DNA of 64,000 bases, from NCBI RefSeq assembly GCF_007859295.1, contig NZ_VOHB01000004.1:330167-394166 (forward strand), given 5' to 3'. Source of the DNA: Planococcus sp. CPCC 101016. GTDB lineage: Bacteria > Bacillota > Bacilli > Bacillales_A > Planococcaceae. Under the pieces are notes generated by a model that was not told where the DNA came from, did no database searches, and was given only the letters and a program-made list of their open reading frames with translations. Below are positions 1 through 7,173 of the stretch, piece after piece. Position 1 is the first letter of the stretch. The number at the start of each line of letters is the position of its first letter. Both the position numbers and the translations under genes were made by a program.

Positions 1-22
1 TCTCAAACTTCTCCATGCTCAT
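1..22 (-). CDS. Possible 5' end of a gene running off the left edge
   Basis: On the minus strand a purine-rich ribosome-binding-like stretch (about 23-30) is followed by two in-frame ATG codons at 22 and 16, and the frame stays open to the window edge. Only about seven codons are visible, so no product can be named. The divergent orientation relative to the binding-protein gene at 249 and the palindromes between them would suit a regulator gene, but that is a guess. Confidence 0.25.
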
Positions 23-40
23 GCCCTCTTTCTGTCTTTA

Positions 41-86
41 GACCATATCGGTCGACTACAGAATACATCTTTCGACCACAATGGTC
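41..86. promoter_or_regulatory. Pair of GACC/GGTC palindromes, candidate operators
   Basis: Two 13-bp inverted repeats of the form GACCR-N3-YGGTC lie at 41-53 and 74-86, 33 bp apart, about three helical turns. The second is a perfect palindrome around a 3-bp centre, the first has one mismatch. They sit between the possible minus-strand gene start at 22 and the gene at 249. The form is typical of sites for dimeric helix-turn-helix repressors; the cognate protein is unknown. Confidence 0.4.
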
Positions 87-186
87 AAGGTATTGTATCG
101 AATTATCTGATTTTTTATTTAACTATTTTTATAGAATGGTTGAGTAGCCAATTTACTAAGTTTTGCTTTATTTCAAAATCAAACCA

Positions 187-215
187 TTGCCCTTAAACCT
201 TGTTAATGCTATGTT
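187..215 (+). promoter_or_regulatory. Weak candidate sigma-A promoter
   Basis: TTGCCC at 187-192 and TATGTT at 210-215 are separated by 17 bp and precede the ribosome binding site at 233-240 of the next gene. Both boxes depart from consensus, so this is only a plausible assignment. The rest of 87-248 is AT-rich and shows no other feature. Confidence 0.3.
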
Positions 216-248
216 TTAATTGCCATAATATTATAGGAGGAATAGCAA

Positions 249-1097
249 TTGAAAAACTTATTTTTTACTAAAAAAGCTTCCATAGTTGCCGGTCTGGTGA
301 TTTTATCGCTTCTGAGTGCCTGTGGAAATAACGAAGATACAGCCTCTGAGGAAACAACGACTGCCTGGGATGAAATTCAGGAAGAAGGCAGCTTAACTGT
401 TGCTACATCAGGTACGCTATTTCCTACATCTTATCGTGAAGAAGGTTCAGACGAGTTAACGGGCTTTGAAGTTGAGGTGGTTCGTGAAATCGGGGAACGT
501 CTTGAGTTGGAAGTGGAATTTACAGAACTTGGTTTTGATGAAATGCTGACTTCTGTCCAAACTGGCCAAGTCGATCTTGCAGCCAACGACATTGAAATTA
601 CCGAAGACCGTCAGGAAAATTTCATCTTCTCCACACCGTTCAAGTATTCTTACGGGACTGCAATCGTCCGTTCGGGTGATTTGTCAGGCATCGAGACATT
701 GGAAGACCTGGAAGGCAAAAAAGCAGCGGGTGCATCGACCTCCGTTTATATGGAAACTGCGCGCTCATATGGAGCTGAAGAAGTCGTTTACGATAATGCC
801 ACCAACGAAACTTATTTGCGCGACGTTGCCATCGGACGGACGGATGTCATCTTAAATGACTATTATCTCCAGACTTTAGCGATTGCTGCATTCCCAGAAC
901 TGGAAATCACCATCCATCCAGATTTGAAATACAGCCCATCCGAAGTTGGAGTCGTCATGAATGAAAATAATGAAGAACTTGCCGAGAACGTCAATCGTGT
1001 CATCGAAGAAATGCTGGAAGACGGCACAATCGCCGAAATCTCTGCTGAATTCTTTAACGGCGCCGACGTCACGGAAAAAGTGGATATTAAAGAATAA
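249..1097 (+). CDS. Amino-acid ABC transporter substrate-binding lipoprotein
   Basis: A 282-residue extracytoplasmic solute-binding protein of family 3 (polar amino acids, cystine-like). A lipoprotein signal peptide ends in the lipobox LSAC with the lipidated Cys at residue 25. The mature part has the usual two-lobe pattern, with the bacterial extracellular SBP motif near GFEVEVVREIGERL and the hinge region near FIFSTPF. The start is TTG, chosen because a strong AGGAGG lies at the right distance. No permease or ATPase gene follows and a terminator closes the unit, so this is an orphan binding protein that must work with a transporter elsewhere. Substrate is not determined. Confidence 0.85.
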   Translation: MKNLFFTKKASIVAGLVILSLLSACGNNEDTASEETTTAWDEIQEEGSLTVATSGTLFPTSYREEGSDELTGFEVEVVREIGERLELEVEFTELGFDEMLTSVQTGQVDLAANDIEITEDRQENFIFSTPFKYSYGTAIVRSGDLSGIETLEDLEGKKAAGASTSVYMETARSYGAEEVVYDNATNETYLRDVAIGRTDVILNDYYLQTLAIAAFPELEITIHPDLKYSPSEVGVVMNENNEELAENVNRVIEEMLEDGTIAEISAEFFNGADVTEKVDIKE

Positions 1098-1103
1098 GAC
1101 AAA

Positions 1104-1134
1104 AGAAGCCGCTCTTATTGAGCAGCTTCTTTTT
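1104..1134 (+). terminator. Intrinsic terminator of the binding-protein gene
   Basis: An 11-bp stem with one internal mismatch and a TTAT loop is followed by a T-run, seven bases after the stop codon. It makes the gene monocistronic. Confidence 0.85.
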
Positions 1135-1176
1135 CTTTGCGGCAGTCCGGCAACAAAATTCCCAATTATTTGGATA

Positions 1177-1269
1177 TACTTTCTGCTTCAGTCTAAATAC
1201 TTTCCGTTTGAGATGAAATACTTTCTGAATGGGCTTAATTACTTTCCAGAACCGGTGAAATACTTTCTG
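1177..1269. repeat. Five 9-bp motifs at exact 21-bp spacing
   Basis: The motif TACTTTCTG or a close variant (TACTTTCCG, TACTTTCCA) begins at 1177, 1198, 1219, 1240 and 1261, a strict 21-bp period. The intervening 12 bp are variable but often end in GAAA or TAAA. In one frame the block reads as a degenerate YF-containing heptad, but there is no convincing gene. Twenty-one base pairs equal two B-DNA turns, so all copies face the same side of the helix. The block lies about 110 bp before pxpB. It may be an operator array or remnant satellite DNA. Confidence 0.75.
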
Positions 1270-1377
1270 AAGTGGTTAAAGCCATATTTACATGCTGTTC
1301 TCTCCTCCTTTCGCAAACTTTATAAAAGCTCTATACTGAATAAAAAGCAAGAATAGTCTGTATATGGAGGCGTGTAG

Positions 1378-2076
1378 ATGAATATTTCTTTTTCGCCGCT
1401 CGGTGACCAGGCGATTGTCATTGAGTTTGGCAATGAAATCAATGAGCAAACAGAACAGCAAGTCAGAAAAGTATCTGCCCTGCTCGAAAGCCGGCCGCTG
1501 GAATGGATGATTGAATTTATCCCTGCTTTTACAACGGTAAGTATCTTTTATAATCCAATTCTGGCACCATACGATTTAGTGAAAACCCAACTGGCACATC
1601 TCTTGACTCAGTTGGGTGAAGTGCCGTCTGTCCATTCCAGAACTATCGAAATACCGGTTTGCTACGGTGATGAATTTGGTCCAGACCTGGAATTTGTGGC
1701 GCAGTATAACCAACTAACACCGCGTGAAGTTATTGACATCCATACTGCTGGCACTTATTCGGTCCATATGATCGGTTTTGCGCCCGGGTTTCCCTTTATT
1801 GGTGGCATGTCCGAAAAAATTGCCGCACCAAGACGTGAGTCACCCCGTCTTCGAATTCCGGAACGGACAGTTGGTATTGCCGGCATGCAGACCGGCGTTT
1901 ATCCAATTGAAACGCCGGGAGGCTGGCAATTGATCGGCAGAACTCCACTTCGTCTGTTTCGTCCAGAAAATGATATTCCAAGCCTGCTGTGGGCAGGCGA
2001 TAAAGTTATTTTTCGAGAAATCTCACAACAAGACTATCATGCATGGGAGGAAGATCCGGATGCTGAAAATCCTTAA
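1378..2076 (+). CDS. pxpB: 5-oxoprolinase subunit PxpB (KipI family)
   Basis: A 232-residue protein with the carboxyltransferase subdomain C/D fold of the KipI/PxpB family. With PxpA and PxpC it forms the prokaryotic ATP-dependent 5-oxoprolinase, which opens 5-oxoproline (pyroglutamate) to glutamate in the cytoplasm. Family hallmarks are the GFAPGFPFIGG segment near residue 140 and PGGWQLIGRTP near residue 185. The ATG at 1378 follows a GGAGG. It is the first gene of an overlapping three-gene operon. In Bacillus the homologue KipI also inhibits the sporulation kinase KinA; whether that holds here is unknown. Confidence 0.93.
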   Translation: MNISFSPLGDQAIVIEFGNEINEQTEQQVRKVSALLESRPLEWMIEFIPAFTTVSIFYNPILAPYDLVKTQLAHLLTQLGEVPSVHSRTIEIPVCYGDEFGPDLEFVAQYNQLTPREVIDIHTAGTYSVHMIGFAPGFPFIGGMSEKIAAPRRESPRLRIPERTVGIAGMQTGVYPIETPGGWQLIGRTPLRLFRPENDIPSLLWAGDKVIFREISQQDYHAWEEDPDAENP

Positions 2077-3040
2077 AAGCGGTCTGCAGACCACAGTTCA
2101 GGACCTGGGCAGGACAGGTTTTCAAAAGTACGGTGTCATTGCCAGTGGCGTCATGGATCCTTTCGCCCATCGTCTGGCCAATTTACTGGTTGGCAATAAA
2201 GAACAAGCGGCAACCATCGAAATCACTCTTGTTGGGCCTGTCATTAAATTCACTGAAGATGCGATTATCGCTCTATGCGGCGGTGACTTGAGTCCCCGAA
2301 TAGATGACAAAGCCGTTGGTATGTGGCGCATGCTCGTCGTAGGTAAAGGTAGCACCTTGACGTTTGGAGAGCCTCGTATGGGTGCCCGGTGCTATCTCTC
2401 AATTGCCGGCGGGGTCGACATACCTGAAGTGATGGGCAGCAGATCTACTTATCTGCGCGCAGGAATCGGCGGATTTCAAGGGCGTGCTTTAGAGAAAGGT
2501 GACGAGGTTCCTGCTGGCCAAATCAACAAGCAGCAAAAAAAAATAATGCAGAAGAGCACTGAAAACGAGTTTGACTGGCTCTTGCCGCCTGCCCGTTATT
2601 TTGAAGAACCGGTAATCCGGATGATGCCAGGGCGCCAATTCGATTTGTTCGATGATAACAGCAGACAACGGATTTTCAATGAGCCATTCACTGTTTCGCC
2701 GAATTCAGATCGGATGGGATACCGGCTGGAAGGCACAGGTCTGTTCTTAAAAACCCCAAAAGAATTAATCTCCGAAGCGGTATCCTTCGGTTCTGTCCAA
2801 GTTCCTGCAGACGGCAATCCCATTGTCCTGTTGGCAGACCGCCAAACTACAGGCGGCTATCCGAAAATCGGACAGGTGGCGTCTGTCGACCTGCCGTTAA
2901 TCAGCCAATTAAAGCAAGGCCAGCAGCTGCGCTTTAAGGAGATCTCTTTGGAAGATGCACAGCAGCGTCTGATTGAGCAGGAGCAGGCTATTCGTCAAAT
3001 GAAAGCGGCAATCCAACTGAAGTGGGAGGAATGGATATGA
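2060..3040 (+). CDS. pxpC: 5-oxoprolinase subunit PxpC (KipA family)
   Basis: A 326-residue biotin-dependent-carboxyltransferase-like subunit, partner of PxpB in 5-oxoprolinase. The N-terminus ([18 protein letters not shown]) and the internal segment [19 protein letters not shown] are typical of KipA/PxpC. The open frame extends 90 bases further upstream, but the ATG at 2060 has a GGGAGG ten bases before it and gives the normal family length, so it overlaps the end of pxpB by 17 bases. That overlap suggests translational coupling and fixed subunit stoichiometry. Confidence 0.93.
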   Translation: MLKILKSGLQTTVQDLGRTGFQKYGVIASGVMDPFAHRLANLLVGNKEQAATIEITLVGPVIKFTEDAIIALCGGDLSPRIDDKAVGMWRMLVVGKGSTLTFGEPRMGARCYLSIAGGVDIPEVMGSRSTYLRAGIGGFQGRALEKGDEVPAGQINKQQKKIMQKSTENEFDWLLPPARYFEEPVIRMMPGRQFDLFDDNSRQRIFNEPFTVSPNSDRMGYRLEGTGLFLKTPKELISEAVSFGSVQVPADGNPIVLLADRQTTGGYPKIGQVASVDLPLISQLKQGQQLRFKEISLEDAQQRLIEQEQAIRQMKAAIQLKWEEWI

Positions 3041-3807
3041 TACATAAAGTGGATTTGAATTGCGATATGGGAGAAAGTTTCGGTGCTTATAGAATGGGCA
3101 ATGATGAAGAAATTCTTGATTACGTCACATCCGCCAACATCGCTTGCGGCTTCCATGCAGGTGACCCATCCACTATGCGGAAAACCGTCAAATTGGCTCT
3201 TGAGAAAAATGTGGGCATCGGGGCTCATCCAGGGCTTCAGGATCTGGTCGGCTTCGGACGGCGCAATATAGCGCTGTCGCCTCAAGAAGCCTATGATTTA
3301 ACGATATACCAAATCGGCGCTCTGTACGGCTTTGTCAAAGCGGAAGGCGGAAGGCTCCAGCACGTCAAAGCGCACGGTGCCTTATACAACATGGCCGTGA
3401 AAAACACAGCACTGTCAGAAGCTATTGCCGAAGCCGTCTACAAAATCGACCCCGAGCTGGTGCTATTCGGACTGTCCGGCAGTGAAATAACAAAAGCCGG
3501 TGAAAAAATAGGGCTTCGTACAGCCAACGAAGTATTTTCAGACCGAACATATCAGCGGGATGGGTCGTTGACTCCACGGACAGAAAGCAACGCCTTGATC
3601 ACCGACCCTGGAATTGCCATCGACCAGGTCATTCGGATGGTCAAGGAAAACAAAGTGGCAACCGTTGAAAATACCGATGTGGATCTCCAAGCAGAAACTA
3701 TCTGCATTCACGGGGACGGTGTTCACGCACTTGATTTTGCTAGCGAGATTTCAAGATCCTTGAAAGAGGCTGGCATTAATTTGGTTAAGGTAAGCGAGTT
3801 TATTTAA
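3037..3807 (+). CDS. pxpA: 5-oxoprolinase subunit PxpA (LamB/YcsF family)
   Basis: A 256-residue LamB/YcsF-family protein, the catalytic TIM-barrel-like subunit of 5-oxoprolinase. The signature [12 protein letters not shown] is at the N-terminus, followed by ACGFHAGDP near residue 43, the histidine-rich [10 protein letters not shown] near 70 and [10 protein letters not shown] near 117. The start is taken as the ATG of an ATGA overlap with the pxpC stop, with GGGAGGA seven bases before; an in-frame GTG at 3022 lies inside that ribosome binding site and is unlikely. Last gene of pxpBCA. The operon would recover glutamate from pyroglutamate, perhaps from peptides taken up by the adjacent Opp system (inference). 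Confidence 0.95.
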   Translation: MIHKVDLNCDMGESFGAYRMGNDEEILDYVTSANIACGFHAGDPSTMRKTVKLALEKNVGIGAHPGLQDLVGFGRRNIALSPQEAYDLTIYQIGALYGFVKAEGGRLQHVKAHGALYNMAVKNTALSEAIAEAVYKIDPELVLFGLSGSEITKAGEKIGLRTANEVFSDRTYQRDGSLTPRTESNALITDPGIAIDQVIRMVKENKVATVENTDVDLQAETICIHGDGVHALDFASEISRSLKEAGINLVKVSEFI

Positions 3808-3844
3808 AGAAAACATATTTACTAACCGTTATGCATTGTCCGAA

Positions 3845-3884
3845 AAAAACCAGTAAAGCCTGATTTTAGGCCTTACTGGTTTTT
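3845..3884. terminator. Bidirectional terminator between pxpA and oppD
   Basis: A 15-bp hairpin with an A-run on its left and a T-run on its right separates the convergent pxpBCA and opp operons, so it can work in both directions. Confidence 0.85.
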
Positions 3885-3895
3885 GATGTCTTATT

Positions 3896-4921
3896 TTAAA
3901 AAGAAGACTTGCCTGTTTCTACAAGTTCCGGTGTTTCCGTCGACGTCCGCGGATCCTGCAGCCAACAAGCTACAGAATGTCCGGTTTCCGTTACGATATC
4001 GCGCGGTGTATACGTATGGCATACCGCCATTGTATGCGGACACCGCGCCGCAAATGCGCAGCCTTCTCCAAGCGTTGCAAGATTGGGCGGCGAACCGGCA
4101 ATTGGCAGCAGTGGCTGCGAGCGGTCTTCATTCAGCTTCGGCATGGATTGCAGCAGTCCCAAAGTATAAGGGTGCTGCGGATTATAGAAGATTTCATCCA
4201 AAGTTCCCTGCTCCACGATTTTGCCGCCATACATCACAGCCACACGGTCAGCCATATTGGCGACCACACCCAAATCGTGGGTGATCAGAATAATTGCGGT
4301 ATCTGTTTTCTTTTGCAGGTCTTTCATCAAATCAAGGATCTGTGCTTGGATGGTGACATCCAAAGCAGTTGTCGGTTCATCTGCAATCAGCACCTTCGGG
4401 TTGCAGGCAAGCGCCAGTGCGATGACGACACGTTGCCTCATCCCCCCCGAAAATTGATGCGGATAATTGTCGAGCCGCTTTTCCGCTTGTGGAATCCCGA
4501 CGAGCTTCAGCATATCCAGTGCCCGCTCACGCGCCTGTGCTTTTGTCACCTGTTCGTGCCGTTGAACACCTTCCATGATTTGTTTGCCGACTTTCATCGT
4601 CGGATTCAACGAAGTCATGGGGTCTTGGAAGACCATCGAGATTTCTGAGCCCCGCAGATTGGTGACTTGCCTTTTGGACATCTGCAATAAGCTTTCACCG
4701 TTATAGACAATGTCGCCTTTGGTCACTTCTGTAGTGGCTGACGGCAACAGCTGCATAATGGATTTTGCAGTCACCGATTTGCCTGAACCCGACTCGCCAA
4801 CGATAGCCAGCGTTTCTCCTTTTTTCAATTCAAAATTTACGCCCCGCACCGCTGTCAATTTGCCGGTTTGGGTCTTAAACGCTACGTGCAGGTTATCAAC
4901 TGTCAAAATAGTATCGCTCAT
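3896..4921 (-). CDS. oppD: Oligopeptide ABC transporter ATP-binding protein OppD
   Basis: A 341-residue ATPase energising peptide import from the cytoplasmic face. It has Walker A GESGSGKS near residue 41, the signature FSGGMRQR near 159, Walker B VLIADEPTTALD near 180, and the C-terminal oligopeptide-type extension with four cysteines (CAFAARC...C...C) known in OppD/DppD to hold an iron-sulfur cluster. It follows oppC by 13 bases. OppD normally pairs with a second ATPase, OppF, encoded next, but here the operon ends after oppD at a terminator. OppD must therefore act as a homodimer or use an OppF from another locus. Confidence 0.92.
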   Translation of the reverse strand: MSDTILTVDNLHVAFKTQTGKLTAVRGVNFELKKGETLAIVGESGSGKSVTAKSIMQLLPSATTEVTKGDIVYNGESLLQMSKRQVTNLRGSEISMVFQDPMTSLNPTMKVGKQIMEGVQRHEQVTKAQARERALDMLKLVGIPQAEKRLDNYPHQFSGGMRQRVVIALALACNPKVLIADEPTTALDVTIQAQILDLMKDLQKKTDTAIILITHDLGVVANMADRVAVMYGGKIVEQGTLDEIFYNPQHPYTLGLLQSMPKLNEDRSQPLLPIAGSPPNLATLGEGCAFAARCPHTMAVCHTYTPRDIVTETGHSVACWLQDPRTSTETPELVETGKSSF

Positions 4922-4934
4922 GATGGTTCCTCCC

Positions 4935-5993
4935 CTATTTTCTCATTTTCGGATCTAATGCATCACGCAGTCCATCGCCAAGCAGATTGAAAGAAATCAT
5001 GATGATGCTGATGACCAAAGCCGGGAAAATCAACTTATATGGGAAATACCGCATTGATTTATAGCCGTCTTCAATCAGCACGCCAAGCGATGCGAGAGGT
5101 GCCTGCAAACCGAGACCGATAAAGCTTAAGAATGCTTCAAAGAAAATAGCGGTCGGGATGGTGAACATGACCGTCACGATGATTGGACCCATGACATTTG
5201 GCAACAGATGTTTTGAAATCAGCCGCGGGTTCGATGCGCCAAGCGTCCGTGAAGCCAAGACGAATTCCTGCCCTTTTAGCTGAAGCACTTGTCCGCGTAC
5301 CACACGTGCCATTCCAACCCAGCCGGTAATAACCATCGCCAAAATAATGGACGTGATGCCCGGTTCCAGTACAAGGATGAAGAGGATAATCACAATCAAG
5401 TTCGGAATCCCCATGAGGATTTCGATGATTCGCTGCATGACATTATCAATGCGTCCTCCGTAAAAGGATGAAATGCCACCATAAATGACGCCAATCACGA
5501 GATCGAGAAAAGCTGCCACTAAAGCGATGAACAAGGAAATTTGTGTCCCTTTCCATACCCGTGTCCAAAGATCACGGCCAAATTCATCTGTTCCAAACCA
5601 GTAATTGATTTGCACATCTCTTTCTGCATACTGATTGACTCCCTGCGAATTCTGTCCATTAAATCCAAGCCATTCCAAACCTTCGACTTTCGGCGGCATA
5701 TTGGAATGTGCCAGATTTTGTTCGCGATATGAAAACTCATTCATACTCGGCCCAATCAATGCCAAAGTAATCAATAAAATGAGCATAATTAATGAAATCA
5801 TAGCTCCTTTATTTTTAAGAAGACGCTGAAATGCTTCTTTCCAAAACGAAACCGAAGGCGTTCCGATTTCTTCGCTTTTTCGTTGATCCAGAGGCGCTTT
5901 TACAAACAAATCTTGTGGTATTTCATCGTAGGCATATTGATTCTGCGCCTGTAAGTCTTGATGCGGGGGAAGTTGCGGTATGTTTTTTGTCAT
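4935..5993 (-). CDS. oppC: Oligopeptide ABC transporter permease OppC
   Basis: A 352-residue membrane permease of the DppC/OppC family. After an about 60-residue cytoplasmic N-terminus there is one membrane helix, then an extracellular stretch carrying the FGTDEFGRDLWTRVWKG motif typical of OppC, then the five-helix BPD core. The EAA loop that contacts the ATPase is visible around ASRTLGASNPRLISKHLLPN. The ATG at 5993 overlaps the oppB stop by four bases (ATGA), giving translational coupling. It forms the pore with OppB. Confidence 0.92.
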   Translation of the reverse strand: MTKNIPQLPPHQDLQAQNQYAYDEIPQDLFVKAPLDQRKSEEIGTPSVSFWKEAFQRLLKNKGAMISLIMLILLITLALIGPSMNEFSYREQNLAHSNMPPKVEGLEWLGFNGQNSQGVNQYAERDVQINYWFGTDEFGRDLWTRVWKGTQISLFIALVAAFLDLVIGVIYGGISSFYGGRIDNVMQRIIEILMGIPNLIVIILFILVLEPGITSIILAMVITGWVGMARVVRGQVLQLKGQEFVLASRTLGASNPRLISKHLLPNVMGPIIVTVMFTIPTAIFFEAFLSFIGLGLQAPLASLGVLIEDGYKSMRYFPYKLIFPALVISIIMISFNLLGDGLRDALDPKMRK

Positions 5994-6919
5994 GCTGATT
6001 CCCCCTTATAGTTGATGCGTGGATCCAGGAAGCTGTAAATGATATCGACGACAAAGACCACAAAAATGAACAAGGCGCTATAGAAAATAGTGATGCCCAT
6101 AATCACGCTGTAATCCAAAACAAGAATCGATAATGTAAATTGTTCGCCAAGCCCTGGCACGGCGAATATCTTTTCGATAACCAAAGTTCCAGTCATGATC
6201 GATACAGCGAGTGGCCCGAGCATGGTCACAACCGGAATCAGCGCATTGCGGATTACGTGCTTAACGATGACCTGATTTTCTTTCAAACCCTTTGCTCTCG
6301 CTGTGATGATATAATCCTGGCCGATCACTTCGAGCATTTCACTGCGGATAAATCTTGCAACTGTAGCCGTCACGGTCACTGACAAAGCAATCGAGGGCAG
6401 CAGCGTACTGGAATAGCCTTCCCATAAAGCGACAGGCAGCCATTCCAATTTAACGCCCACATAGTATTGCAGCAATGCTGCGAAGACGAATGACGGAATC
6501 GACATTCCTAAGACGGCTAATGTCACTGAACCATAATCCAGAACGGAATTATGCTTCAAGGCGGAAACAATTCCTAATACAAGCCCGATGATTGCTCCAA
6601 TAACCAACGCCTGCAACCCAATAAATGCTGAAGGGCCGATTCGATCACTGATCATGCTGGTGACGGTCCGTCCCTCATGTTGAAACGAATAACCCAGATC
6701 GCCCTGCACCAAGTTCCCAATGTACTGTATGTATTGAATGGCCACAGGCTGATCCAATCCATATTTAGCATTTAAAATAGCCAGCTGGCTGTCGGTCAAC
6801 TTCTCAGGATTGGTGAACGGTGTACCTGGCAGAAGCTGCATGAGGAAAAAGGTCGCTGTCACAATAATGAAAAGCGTAATGAGCATAAAGCCGATTCGCT
6901 GCAATAAATAACGTTTCAT
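5990..6919 (-). CDS. oppB: Oligopeptide ABC transporter permease OppB
   Basis: A 309-residue permease of the DppB/OppB family with six predicted membrane helices. The first (residues about 9-29) is followed by a periplasm-type loop with the conserved LPGTPF and the segment DLGYSFQ. The EAA motif is in ARAKGLKENQVIVKHVIRNALIPV. It heads the permease part of the operon, about 250 bases after oppA, from which it is separated by a terminator-like hairpin and a dispersed repeat. Expression is therefore probably lower than that of the binding protein. Confidence 0.92.
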   Translation of the reverse strand: MKRYLLQRIGFMLITLFIIVTATFFLMQLLPGTPFTNPEKLTDSQLAILNAKYGLDQPVAIQYIQYIGNLVQGDLGYSFQHEGRTVTSMISDRIGPSAFIGLQALVIGAIIGLVLGIVSALKHNSVLDYGSVTLAVLGMSIPSFVFAALLQYYVGVKLEWLPVALWEGYSSTLLPSIALSVTVTATVARFIRSEMLEVIGQDYIITARAKGLKENQVIVKHVIRNALIPVVTMLGPLAVSIMTGTLVIEKIFAVPGLGEQFTLSILVLDYSVIMGITIFYSALFIFVVFVVDIIYSFLDPRINYKGESA

Positions 6920-6957
6920 GTGAACACCTCAGTTCTGTAGGGTGAATTAATCTTCGT

Positions 6958-7101
6958 GATGCGAAAAGCGCAAGCGCCCGTGTAGCTCTGATGGGCATAA
7001 GACAGACCGGCGAAGCGGCGTTTCTTCAGCCGCACAGCTGGGCTGGCTTATGACTCAAAGAGCTGGGTGCTGGAGTCTGGACAATGCGAAAAGCGCAAGC
7101 C
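6958..7101. repeat. Dispersed intergenic repeat between oppA and oppB
   Basis: A GC-richer block begins with GCGAAAAGCGCAAGC (from about 6960) and ends with a second copy of the same 15-mer at about 7086. Between them is an imperfect long inverted repeat with GCATAAGAC-like and GCTTATGAC-like arms and GAGCT motifs. This architecture resembles a non-coding repeat family I recall as frequent in Bacillus and Planococcaceae genomes. It has no coding potential. As a transcript it would fold into a large hairpin, which might stabilise the upstream oppA message. Confidence 0.65.
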
Positions 7102-7112
7102 CAAGCCATCAA

Positions 7113-7153
7113 AAATACGAGGGCGTCCGCCAAACGGCTACACCCTCGTATTT
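7113..7153 (-). terminator. Terminator-like hairpin after oppA
   Basis: A strong hairpin with a 12-15 bp stem starts 20 bases after the oppA stop, with A/T-rich flanks. Inside the operon it probably causes partial termination, keeping binding protein in excess over permease. Confidence 0.7.
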
Positions 7154-7173
7154 GTAAGCTGTAAACCTGTTCT

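Noticed and set aside
1177..1269. CRISPR array
   Set aside because: The units are 9 bp with 12-bp gaps, too short for CRISPR repeats and spacers, and no cas genes are present.
961..1356. Open frame with YF-containing heptad peptide
   Set aside because: It overlaps the end of a real gene in another frame, crosses that gene's terminator and lacks a ribosome binding site. The repeat is better treated as DNA.
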